NCBI GenBank assembly: GCA_013076295.1
Contig: RQOL01000531.1
Coordinates: 744,001 to 808,000 of the forward strand
Reading direction: 5' to 3'
Length of the DNA: 64,000 nucleotides
From: Sanderia malayensis
Lineage: Eukaryota > Cnidaria > Scyphozoa > Semaeostomeae > Pelagiidae
In this document: in pieces, positions 1 to 12,000 of the stretch
Position numbering within the stretch: the stretch's first letter is position 1
How the letters are laid out: each line of letters starts with the position of its first letter
The notes under the pieces: model-generated
Told to the model about the DNA's origin: nothing
The model's database searches: none
What the model saw: only the letters and a program-made list of their open reading frames with translations
Position numbers and translations under genes: made by a program

Positions 1-995
1 TCGAATCCATGAAATAGGCCGGTTTCATTTAGCGTCAATACGCGGTGTCCCTGCAGGCCAGAGTTGAACGTGTAGCACAGTTGTCCGTTCGTGTGATGAT
101 AAGCAGTCATGTTCGTGTAGTTACACGGGGTCGGCCTATTCGCGGCTGTATTGCTAAACTCCCAGATGCAGTTCATGAACATGTCTTCAATCCGATGCGA
201 GGCTTTGCGCATCATGGAGGCGAGAGTCGCACCGTTTATGTCAAAACTTTCATTTTTCTTGAATTCGTAATCACGATCATCGCGTAAATAAACCTCACCC
301 AGGGGCGTGCCGTTGATTTTGGAAAAGCGCAAATCGTTTAGATTGCAGAAACTAATGGCTGGAAACGTCAGATAGTTCTCGTACTCAATCGTTGAGGTGG
401 TAGAAAAAGGATTCTGGAAATAAAGCGTGATACTGTCCTTCAACTCTTTCAAGAACATTGCTGCCATCACGACCGTAATAACAAACCATATGAATCGTCG
501 TATGTAAAATGTCTTCGTGAATATGAACCTGAAGCCGTGTAAAGTCGATTCTTTGGTGAAGCGTGTGAATATCTGCTTGGCCGTAAGTCGATCTTCTACT
601 ATTTTGTTCACACGACGCACCAGCCGTGCCTTCATGCCTGCACGCCGAAATCTGTCCAATGCCGCACTTTTCAAAGCGGGATTAAGAACGAGGTTTGGTG
701 CGGGCACGTCTTGAGCATCAGCCAACTCTTTACTTTCTTCGTTATTAACACTGTCTAATACATCTCCGTTGCTTTGCCCAGAGTTATTGCCATTGTCTGT
801 GGCTCGTTTCTTGACAGCAAACGGATTACTGTACTTTGAATTGAAGTCCCTTAACAGTAGACGGTCTTTAGTTGGATCGCCCTGCTTCTCCTCCACTTCA
901 TTGATAGTTTTGGCCAGACTGTTGCTGCTACCATCATAATTATCGTTGATATGTCGCTGTGCGCGAAGAAAAATAGCCCGAGTATTTGTAGCCAT
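1..995 (-). CDS. DEG/ENaC/ASIC-family sodium channel, N-terminal part (runs off window)
   Basis: The minus strand is open from an ATG at 995 to base 1, giving 331 residues without a stop; an in-frame TGA lies two codons upstream of the ATG. A long hydrophilic cytosolic N-terminus (about residues 1-150) ends in the family-specific His-Gly gating pair (His153-Gly154, context TLHGFRF). A first membrane segment follows (about 167-185, FIWFVITVVMAAMF). Next comes the post-TM1 motif FPAISFCNLN (about residues 210-219), then an extracellular stretch with several cysteines and NxS/T glycosylation sites (NGT, NES, NYT, NMT). The rest of the ectodomain, the second membrane segment and the pore lie beyond the window. 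Known for the family: trimeric amiloride-sensitive cation channels gated by peptides, protons or force. The gating stimulus cannot be told from this part. No intron is seen in the 995 bases. Confidence 0.9.
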   Translation of the reverse strand, partial: MATNTRAIFLRAQRHINDNYDGSSNSLAKTINEVEEKQGDPTKDRLLLRDFNSKYSNPFAVKKRATDNGNNSGQSNGDVLDSVNNEESKELADAQDVPAPNLVLNPALKSAALDRFRRAGMKARLVRRVNKIVEDRLTAKQIFTRFTKESTLHGFRFIFTKTFYIRRFIWFVITVVMAAMFLKELKDSITLYFQNPFSTTSTIEYENYLTFPAISFCNLNDLRFSKINGTPLGEVYLRDDRDYEFKKNESFDINGATLASMMRKASHRIEDMFMNCIWEFSNTAANRPTPCNYTNMTAYHHTNGQLCYTFNSGLQGHRVLTLNETGLFHGF

Positions 996-3900
996 TGTTC
1001 AGACGATCCAGCAGGACATAAGGAAAAGATGTTTCAAGGACAAGAGGATGTTTTAGGACGAGAAAAAGATCGATATCTCTTTCTTCTCTACAATGTGTAT
1101 ACACTGCTCGTGAACCACAGCCAGCTAATTGATTGTTATTACCATGCAGGCCATTTATTCAAATTTCTTAGCCTTACTATGAAATCGCTTGTGTGAGCAG
1201 CATGTTTTCCCGTCGTTACTTGTTTTCTTAGCTATTTATTTATTTATTTCTCTCTTTGTCTATTTCTTTATTTATCACGAGTCGTCACAGTATGGCTTGA
1301 GAAATAATATGACTACTGTTTTTCCATTCCTCGAGGACAATTCATACCACTGTAAACTAGATAAATCTCGGTAAATTTAGTCGATAAATTTCTAATCTTG
1401 AATTCTCTCCAATAAATCTGCCGTTTGTTGTGTAGTAAAATTGTACGATAAAATGATATATTATACGCTGTCTACTTTTCCGTCAAATTATATATATTAT
1501 ACAAATATATAATCGAAAGAAGATATCTTGCGACGAAGACAAAATTTACAGCTGTTGATACCTGCCTTGGTTTCTTGTTAAAACCGATAACCAAAGAGCA
1601 ACGGTAAATCAGCGAAAATTCCAACGAAAACACGAAAATTGCTTTCAATTTCAATCAAGCCAGCAAGAGCAGGTCGCTTTGGCAAATAACTAAAACACCA
1701 TTAATTGTCCATTATATGTTCGCCGACGATAAAAACATCTCCGATTTGTTAATGTTAATTGCATTGAAAGCACGGGAGAACGAGACGACACCGTTATCAA
1801 TGTACAATGTATGGAGCAAGTGCAAAACTTCCTAGACTGAACAAACGAACGCGATTTTTCTACAGATACAAACCAGCGACGACTGACAAAGTACACGAAG
1901 GTTGACCTGAATTTTCTTGATGTGAAAGTTGTACAAGCGAACAGCCTCGCAAGTTTACGAACGCAGTTCAGTTGTCAAGTGCTGAAAATGAAGACGACGA
2001 TTTTATCCACGAATCCCCACGCCACTCCACGACACAACAGCTATTGCTGTGACGATTGTTAGTTGTTAGTGGCAGATGAACGAAATCGCAATCTCACGAC
2101 TCAAAAAGAAACGATGAACCCCACAGTGTTTATATCGACTTTGTGAGCCCAAGCACGCTGATGCGAAATTGATAAGCGAAGATGATTTCTACATACTTTG
2201 ATGATCAGCTCTAGAAGCAATCCACGTCCTAGCTACCGTTCTACTATAATACACGTACAGTGGCAATGATGATTATGATGATGACGACGACAAGGATTTC
2301 TCCACTGCCTGCCTTTCTTCGGCAGTATATCGATATAGTTGTATCGAAGCGAGAGAAAAATAATGAAGAGCGTAATTGATTTTGATCAACCAAGGCGTCC
2401 CTTCAATATGAATTCAGATTTAGAAAAGTTTACAAACAACTATTCAACAGGCCTATTCATATGCAAATTGGCGAAGTTCTTTAGAAACTCTGCTGGTAGT
2501 TTAACATACGAAATGTGTATTAGGGCTAAGCCAATTGAAAACCTATTGCATGCATGGGTCGTCACTAAAAATATCTTGTGCTTATACGATGCGTAAATCT
2601 CCGCATAATAAAAGCATATTATATCGTAGCATTAGGCTTACTCAGCAGTATATCTTCTTGGGCAATTAGGCATTTCCCTTCAATTCTCTCAGTGCTCCAT
2701 TTCCGAAGAAGAAAGATCAACTTAAGCATATGCCCGATATTCAAAATTCATTATCAAAACACACTCCATTCTAACGTTGCGATGGTTTAATAACTCTTGC
2801 ACCTGCACAATGGCACGCGCAGCTGCGGGGACGATTATCGACAAAAGGTTGCCGACCATGCGTGACTTGCGATCTTAAAAACCGTCCTCGCTCAATTGCA
2901 CGATTTGTAGGCTCTTCTTTTACACTCTATTTACAACAATTTACATGATAAATTCAGAGTTTGGGTATTGCAACAAATCGGCAATGAACCCACGCAAAAA
3001 CAATACACCCTTTTGATGAGAATATAGCTAGAAAATCGAGGTTCAAACTCCCCAAGCCGGGTTCAAACTTCATCAGATTTTTTAAAACTCTAATAAATGT
3101 GTGTCCTTAACTAAATCGATGTCAAACTGAAACTGAACTAAAGATATATTGAGGCTAAGAACGTATAATCAAACACAACAACTAGAAACATGCAGTGTGG
3201 AAGCGTTGGTTAAGAATAGCTTGATAATCATTTCAAGCTCAAAACCGAAAACGTTTAAAAACATCGAGCCCCCGACCAAAATTTCAGCGTAATTATAAAA
3301 GTGTGTACTTTTATAATCATGCTGTCACATGTACGTTACATCATGATCCCGTTGAATGGAGAGTATATAAAAATTTAGTTCAAGAGAGTTAATTCAGTAC
3401 TGACTGAACTGAAACAATATGAAACCTTAGGCCAGAAGCTCCAACAAAATCATTGACGTAGAAGTATCGATAAGATCGACAGACAGGAGTCCAAGCTTGG
3501 CTTAACACGAAATCAGTGCCTAAGTCAGTTATCAAAGATCAGAATCACGCGAAGAGCAGACGGCAATATTCTCGTTTACAATTGAATAAATATCCACACG
3601 ATTCGCATTAAGCCATGCGCAGGCGTAATCTACAAAACACGACCAAACTGACAGGTTACTGAGCCGCTTATAAAACTTCTTATTTTACACATTACATAGA
3701 ATTTACACGTATTTTAGATTGCGCACAATTGTAACACGATGCACACAAGTATACAAAATGAAGCCCCTGCATTAAGACATTAATACAACATCTGTATACA
3801 AAGAACACCAATCTACCTAGCATCAAACTATATGTACCAGCTAGGTGTCATTTATTTGAAGACTTCATTGAATAGTGTTCTGTGCTGTTGTTAATTAATG

Positions 3901-6711
3901 AAAAATAATGAACAAATGAATAGCTTTTGGTTATTAAACCATAGCAGATCTTAATCAAACATTCGTCTAAGCAGATGCATAATGCAGTAGACCACAAGGG
4001 CTATTCAATGCAACTGTTATTGTAAAGAAATACTGCAAAAACCTATCATCCTATCATGGTTTTTGGTAAAGTTAACAATGGGTATGCACGTGTGATGTGG
4101 CAAAGTGTGATGTGTAGCAGTCAAAAGACCAGATGCTTAGTTCGCTATGCGAGTGGTTCCTTATGATTCTCACTGAGGAGACAAGTTTTGTCTTGTTTCG
4201 GATTATACCAATGGAATGGGGCCACTGCACATGCGCAGCAGAAGTGCGCATTGGTAATAGCTCTGCTAAAAAGGATACTCGAAGACAAATTTCCATTTAT
4301 CTCTTCATAGATACATGTGTATATTAATTTTAAATTCCGAAAAAGCCGGAAACAAAATAAACACTAACTAGTTTAACAAACAACCATTGGGGAGACATGC
4401 GGTAAACACATGTCTAGGAGTGTTTTTAAACAGAAAAATAGGAGAGAAAAGAAATTTTCCCACCAATTCAAAGAGTGACAGATAGAGAGAGAAAATATAT
4501 ATCATAGAACGCACAGTTGGGTATGTTTGTTGTTAAAGCGCAAAACTAAAATTGAGGGGCCAAAATAAATTAATATTCAGAAAAACTGGCAAGAGTATCA
4601 TCATTCGTCGTTAAACATCCCATGTTAAAATAATAATCGTAATAATAATGAAATAATAAAATAATAATAGTAATAAAAATTTGTGTATCTGTGCAGCTCG
4701 CACAAGCTGTTTATCTCCAGGCAAAAAGAGGTTGGCATAGTTTACAAGATTCCACAATAAGCCAATTAACATACTTGATTTTGTCCCTAAATGGGTCGTT
4801 TTAATCCGAGAATAACGATCAAAAAAGGCTTAGAAGCACGCCAAAGGCTATTGAAATAAAACACAGCCCATAATGCTACGAGAACGCGCAATGAAAGACT
4901 TAACTAATGAGATTTGGCATTGTTCTATTCATCACAATGCATCTGCATTGCTGCAAGTACAAACTGCATTGCTTGCAAGCGCCCTGCAGAACATTGTACA
5001 TTGCCGAAATTAAGTGACTGGAAACTTTATATACAATCTGACTCGAACCTATATACGATAAGAATCGAACTTATCGTTTGTCTTTCCACACTCAACACAT
5101 GTGACTGACAACCCTGTATTCACTGAAACGATTGTCAATACAAATCGAATCTTCTTAGATTGAAACATTGGCCCTTTAAGCTTAACATAAATCCGTACTA
5201 TTTGTCAACGATAGCAATGCTATCAGTAATCTATTGAAGGCAGAGGTTGTAAACAGTATTCAAGATACAATGTTATAATAAGCTTAGCGACTCGTGGTTG
5301 ATTATGTGGGCAATATCGCTATTAATCAGCCCAGCTCATTCGTGAATGGCAATTTCATTGGCATATTAAGATTTAAAGCAACAAGAAGGAAACACTGGTT
5401 TCGGATTTTACATGTTAATTGTTGTAATAGTTCTGAAAGCTCATTTGTGCATGCCAGCATTCAAAGGCTCGAGGGTTGTCTTTATTCTTTACCCAGTTTT
5501 TTGTGGCTTTTAATAAAACATGGAATGTGGACTATTATTGGGTAATGGAACGAGATCCATACTCCGTGTGTGCTGTAAATGAATCCATCATAATGAAGAC
5601 AAGCGAATAGCAGAATTCCAGTGTTTTACTTTCCATGTTTTACTAATAGCCAGGTTTAAGTGTAATAATCTCCCATAAGAGTGTTGGCCTCTCTTCAATC
5701 AAATCAATCGGGTTATCGCATCTCAGATACTTAAGGACAGACACTCGGTCGCTAACCTAAATCGATTCATGGCTACATCTTTAGCATTCTGTAATGATGC
5801 AGCTACAAAATACCCTGACTCAAATTCAAAATATTGTTCTTTGAACAGGGTGGACGAAGCGGTTGTGCTTTTATCAAACAATACGACAAAAAAAGATTTC
5901 TTACGATAAAAACCGTAATGATACGAATAAGCCACGCGTGTCTGAGGGTTTAGACAGGGTGTTTATTCCAAGCATTACAGTAATGAGCCTTGAAGAGGTA
6001 AAAATCGGGACCATAGGTACCTGTGTGCTTGCATATAACTATGTATACCTGTAATATGCAACATGCATTACACATGTCTAAGGGTGCATTGCAGGAGCAA
6101 AACACTCCTTGAGCAACAACATTCCGACCCTGCATTTGATTCAGGAAAGCAATGCGAGTTATGCCGTATTGCTTCAACTACACACCCCTTTTTAAACATT
6201 GTGTTACCACATTACGAAACACGTGTATCTGTATTACAGAACACGGAGACAAAATCCATCCAGCCAAGTGAACTGCGTTTCCAAAACAAATTAAAGATGT
6301 TGTAAAGCCACGTTTCACAGAAAACTGTTGGGGGTAACAACACACTTAGCGTAAAGTGCAGTGCATGCAGCGTTTTGAATGAAAAAATCCTGCTTTTTAC
6401 CAAAAAATAAACAACCAAACAAGTAGAAGCAAGGAAAGCTATAAAATTACGGTGCCGTCTCAGTCGATATTCAGCATATAGCAGTTGGATGTAATGACAA
6501 TAAGGCGATGGCTTGTTTGCTCGATAACATTGTCGAAATCACCAGAACTTTCCGGCCCTAAAGGGCAAACATTCAATTTATGTTGAGGGTCTACATGAAA
6601 TAGACACTCACATTGTTTGGCATGACCAGTGAGGTATATGAGGCATATTCTATATACCTCATTGGATGTGTCTTAACAATCATATCGAACATAGACTTTG
6701 GTCATTTCGAA

Positions 6712-6832
6712 TCCTAAGTAATACCTCGTTACAATAGAACCCTAAACAGTACCTCGTCATATCGATCCCTAAATAATACCTCGTCATATCGAGCCCTAAA
6801 CAATACCTCGTTATCTCAAGCCCTAAATAATA
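6712..6832. repeat. 27-bp tandem repeat, about 4.5 copies
   Basis: Consecutive diverged units of the form CCCTAAACAATACCTCGTCA plus TATCGAG follow each other without spacers. The copies differ at a few positions each, so this is an old minisatellite rather than a recent slippage product. Confidence 0.8.
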
Positions 6833-7114
6833 GCTACAGTTATACCCAACCTGAATACCTTCCTATATTAAATACGTTCATTAAGCCGATGGTAAATTGT
6901 ATTATGTGGAAGTAATTCAAGGCAACAGCTACTTGTTAGTTTGCAACGAGAAGGTTCGTTATAATAAATGTAGCTAGTTAGAGGGTTAATCATGTACGCC
7001 TCCAATAATCCGAATCTCCTCGGACTCATTCACAAAAACGATTTTAGTTGAATATCTATTCAATACTAATAACACTCTAAGCTACATGCCGTCAATTGAT
7101 AAAATCCCTAGCTA

Positions 7115-7200
7115 AAACATGCTGCCATTTGCAATACAATAACTACGCAGCTTCAATGTTTTGATACTAAAGCTCGATACCCTTGCAAATAATTTTCGGA
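7115..7200. mobile_element. degenerate fragment of the CCGTA-type MITE
   Basis: The stretch with GCTGCCATTTGCAATACA followed by CTTCAATGTTTTGATACT matches the interior of the complete elements at 17152-17387 and 33715-33990. No terminal repeats remain here. Confidence 0.45.
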
Positions 7201-8066
7201 ATAATCGTCTTAATCGGTAGTCGAAAATTTACGATATGCATTGAAATTAGCGACCTATTTCAGTTTGGTACATTGGATGTTGTCATGCGTTAGGAAGGGA
7301 AACCATTGTCGAGATGCCATTGAAATAGCACTTTCTAATGCAGTATTAGACAGAGTATTAATTACCTGGGTAGTGCACAGACAAATCTCATAGTAAATTG
7401 GCTTGTGGATTTACTGGAACTAATCAGTTAAGGAAACGATTAATAATGTACAGACACAAACATTATAACCAAATTCAATGCCTGTTTTGTTTATTTGTGC
7501 ACTGGGCTGCAAAACGTGAAACCTCTGGTTTACCAGGAAGACTATTTTCACAAAAGGCGACGTCATATCCAGTTAAAAAGCAAGGAACGAAAAGACCTGA
7601 TAAAATGCGGCTGATCCCCTTAGATAAAAATACGGCCAGATTTCGGACGAAAGGCCGAACAGGACAATCAGAAAAAACGCTGAATCTACGCAAATATAAC
7701 TACAGGTTTAAGAAACCCACATGATGTAATGCTGCATGGAAAATTCGTCGAAATAAGAGAGAAGTGAATTTAGATGGGCTTCACAAAGCAAGATATACAA
7801 GTCAAACGTAATCACACAGAGGGGATGTTTCAACTATGTATGGGAAAGCGTCAATCATGAAAACATGCGTGAAGCAAAAACTTGTATAGCTACACACTTG
7901 ATCAGTGGGCGAAATTTCGAGCGCCGTTTCACACCAATGTTAAATCACAAATGGTTGGCATGTGGGTTGGTGTTTTTCTTCACAACGCTTGAAGATCACT
8001 GACGTGATTATACGATGATGTAAAAGCATGTGTTCCAAAAACCACGTTGTTTGCTAAAGCTGATAT

Positions 8067-8107
8067 GAAGGCTGGCGGGAAGGCTGGCGCGCTTCCCGCC
8101 AGCCTTC
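8067..8107. repeat. GC-rich perfect inverted repeat
   Basis: Two perfect 16-nt arms (8067-8082 and 8092-8107, GAAGGCTGGCGGGAAG and its complement) flank a 9-nt loop. It is far more GC-rich than its surroundings. Function unknown; no gene lies beside it. Confidence 0.85.
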
Positions 8108-8408
8108 CTAGTCCAAGCAAGAACAAAAAAAACATCATCATCATCATTATGATTATTACCAATAGCATCACCATCCAACCCCTCCATCATTGCCATCATC
8201 ATACCAAACCAATGCGCATGCGCCACCTGGCGTCTTCATCTTCGACAGCAAACCGCTTCAAATAGCAATACCAAACACAACGAAATTCATTCGAAATAAC
8301 AACATCTTCCGGACATGAGGACATTGTAATTGACCTAACCATAAAAGGTCATAAAATTTATTTCGCTGTTGCTTTAGGCACTTTAGGCGAACGTTTTCTG
8401 AAGTTTAC

Positions 8409-8500
8409 TTCATAATTATATTAAGCCCCTTCTCTAATAAGCCCGTGTGAAACCTCAAAATTCAAATAACCCACCCGGGGTGGGCCTTATCAGAGTTTTT
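8409..8500. mobile_element. fragment resembling the TAAGCGCCC-type MITE terminus
   Basis: Stretches such as TAAGCCCCTTCTCTAATAAG and CCACCCGGGGTGGGCC followed by TTATCAGAG resemble the ends of the element at 20554-20898. No clean termini or target duplication were found. Confidence 0.35.
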
Positions 8501-9035
8501 ACGACATATGGAAAATAATTTACAAACTAACATGCAGCAATGTTTACCAGTTGCACAGCTGCAAAAGCACACGCAACCAATTATCATATTCATGAAATGA
8601 GTTATGAATACGAAACATTCGCTGTTTCCATACTTTCCAGCACAGTAAAGTGCAAACTATAATATTCAAATGCTTGATCACGCATTAAATACAACGTAAT
8701 CGAAAATTGACGCCTTTTCACCACAATGCACAAAAAGCATTGACGTAGTCACGTGATTTAAATGCAGGATTGCGCAAAGTAACACGTTGTTTAATTGAAT
8801 TTCAAAATGGCTTCTAAACACTAACAGAGCAACAGTAGACTTGCCAGCACAAAAACACGCATAATATGCAAGCGAACATTATAACGACATATACTATCAC
8901 AAGCACACACACAGGAGACAATGTAAATATGAATAAATAATCACACAAGCGATCAATAGATTGGGACATTATAGCATCTAAAGGGAGAATTTTCCCGTTT
9001 CATTGTTTACGATACTTACTATACGCAGTCAATCA

Positions 9036-12000
9036 CTACAGCAATGACTGACCAGTAATCTCGGCCGGCTTCTCTATACCCAGCGTTGCAAGAATGGTTG
9101 GTACGACGTCACAAAGTGCTGCATTGTGGGTAATATTGCAGAACTTCATGTTTTGAGTGATGCAAAATGGAACTGCAAAGAAATAAAGACCCCCTCATTT
9201 ATTAACGAATAACATAACCAAAATCTATATTGAATAAAATAGAACGGAATAGTATAATATATAGAATGTTTAGCGTGAAATATAGTAAGTAAAGCACAAT
9301 ATAGTATTAAATTGTATAATATAGAGAAGAATAGAAAAGCAGGGCATGATATGGTATGGTATAGTATAGCATAGTATAGTATAGTATCGCATGGTTAGAA
9401 GAGTATAGTAGAATCTAGTACAGTATTATAGTAAAGTATAGCATGGTATAGTAAAGTAGAGTATAGTATGGTATATTACAGTTTAGTATTTGCATAGTAC
9501 AGTAGTATAGTATAGCATTATAGCATGTATAGTATAGTACAGTATAATACAAAATACAGAATAGTATTAGTATGGTAGAACAAAGCAAAACAGAAATCCC
9601 GTAAAAGTTCCATTCAGCCCGGGGAGCTTATTTAAAATTTGTGGTTCCAGAGAGGGGTTATTAAAATTCTAAATAAACTTCAGAAAATCTCATTTAAAAA
9701 TAGGACCTAATTAGAGAGAGGGGGCATTATGATCATTTTGAGCATAGAGCGGTTCGCTTGGCATATTATACGGAGTAGATGGATGAGATAGTCCACTTTA
9801 CGAACCTCTGTATGTAGTATGAGCTGTATGTGGTCCACCTTTTTCACTAAACATCTGCTCAGCATTTCCATGGTCAGCGGTTACCATCATGACATAGCCA
9901 TTCTCATCACAAGCCTTCTTTACTCTTCCAATAGCAATGTCTTCAAGAAGAATTTTCACAAGCATCAGTGATGATATACGAGAGAGAGCTTAGAATAAAC
10001 GATGCATGAATCGGTTGTTGACGTGTAAACAACAACCAAGAAAACAGGTAAACAAAAACCAAGAAAACAGGTAAACAACGCAAGCATGGCTGAGCTCAAT
10101 CAAGCCTGCGGAGTCTGCAGCAGTTTTTGTAGATCTTGATAAGAACAAGTATTAAAGCGAGTGAGCGTGGTTTGATTTTCACTCAGTTTGCGGTCTGGTT
10201 ATTACTAAAACGTTTGGCCAGGTGGCAGGGACAGAAATTATCATTTATTCTCTACTAAACTCGCTCTGTCACTATGCTATTGTTGCAACGAAGCAGTAAG
10301 TCAAACTCGCTGGTTGTTGCGGTTGCAGCGCTAGAAGCAAAGCCCGCAGCCCTGTTGAACGTGGTAAAGTAATGGCTGCATAACATAGCAGAAGAACGCG
10401 GGAAATTCAATGCAAGCGTGCTTCGCCGAAGGGAACATGACGTGATGGCATTGAGAAGTGGTAACAAGCTTACCAGTTGCTGTGCATGCCTTCACGGCTG
10501 CCTCATACACACCAGTATGTCCAACCATATCCGGAGGTGCAAAGTTACACATGACAAATGGAAACTTCTTCGATTCAATCGTCTTTACCATCTACATCAG
10601 GCAAGGAGAAAATATCGCAACTAATACCACATATGCCCAAAAAGCGTTAACTTCATAAGCCGCCTCCCTAGGTGCTTATATAATACGATCAAAAATAAAA
10701 TTAGGTGGGAGGTTAGCTGAGAGGGGGAGGGGGACAATTCACAATATTCACAATATTCACAATATTCACAATATTCACAATATTCTCAATGCATACGAGA
10801 GAGATTCGCAATATATACGGATCTATAAGAAAGGGAATAGGATTTCACAACTCATAACATCGTACTTCATCTGCCACACCCTTTGAGCTCATCTCAGGTT
10901 GAAGGTCGTAAGTTGCAACTTTAGGAGAAGGAACAAGCTTTCTTTCTTCCAAATCAAACTGCTTCTCCACACCACCATTGAAAAAGAAGGTCACATGGGC
11001 GTACTTCTCAGTCTCTGCAAACAAACAAACAAACAAACAAAAATAGTAAAAATAAAAATGAGTGACAAACAAATAAATAAGAGGAATTTGATTTTCTTGT
11101 AGAAAACTGACCATCTTCGGTCAAATTTCATAGATCAGACCAGAGTTACATTCCAGGTCCGTTACTCAAGGGTTGCTAAAGGTCACGTTCATAGTCCAAG
11201 GTTGCACTCATGGTTCGCAATTTGAGCTTGAAGTCGAGATTCAAAGCATAAAGTAATAGTTAAGGTTAAATGTTCAATAATAAGGACAAGACTCATAGAT
11301 CAAGATTAAATGGAAGCTTATAGTTAAATAATAATACTCAAGACTCAAAGTTCAAGAGATCGAGGATAAATTTGAGAGCATTATTCAGCGAGCGAGCTTC
11401 AGGTTCACAGTTTAACAATGGAGGTTAAAGTTCAAGGGGCAGAGTAATCTCACCTGCAGCATGATATTGTGGTATTTTCTTTTCAGCCAGCCATTCTGCC
11501 AAAACGTTCTTTGGAGTTACGGGTGGGAATAAGCAGTCAAATGGGAACTCACTTTTGTACTGCGTCATGCAAAAAATATTCTAGAAAAAGGCAAAGAGGG
11601 AAAATACTAAAATCCACTTCCACATTGTTCAATGATATCTTTCTCTGCCTCAGTGAATAGTGGTAACGTTAACTGTTGATTAAATTTACCAAGTCTTTTG
11701 GCACTACGTCAGTCTCAAAATGTCTCGTGATGCCAATTGCCTCAACTATCTGTCTCATTCTATCGGCTCTGAAGTCAATAAAGACGAGCGTGTCCCCATC
11801 TAGTAAAAAAAGAAAAACGAAATTCATTGGAGCCATTGATGCTGACACCAAACTCGATACGTTGCAACTTGCTACGATAAAGGTAACATAAATATCATAA
11901 GATCAACACTTTTAAGTAAAGCCAATGGCGTAGATAGGAAATTTTATAGAGGGGGCGAAAAATTCAGATTTTCCGACAAAAATATAATAAGCATTTTTTT

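Larger units (their letters stand above)
996..9035. other. gene-poor intergenic region (8 kb)
   Basis: No convincing coding exon was found on either strand. Open frames here are short, lack recognisable domains and have no consistent splice context. Contents are AT-rich spacer, short GAT/AAT microsatellites (about 2265-2295 and 4625-4680), a 27-bp tandem repeat, a GC-rich inverted repeat, transposon debris and a TAG/TA-rich low-complexity tract at the right end, each listed separately. The left part presumably holds the promoter of the DEG/ENaC gene and the right part the 3' flank of the iPGM gene. Confidence 0.6.

Noticed and set aside
6712..6832. Regular repeats suggestive of a CRISPR array
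   Set aside because: Units are contiguous, diverged and without spacers, in eukaryotic DNA: a minisatellite.
7398..7724. 108-codon open frame in the gene-poor region
   Set aside because: No family resemblance; an antisense frame is equally open, as expected from local composition.
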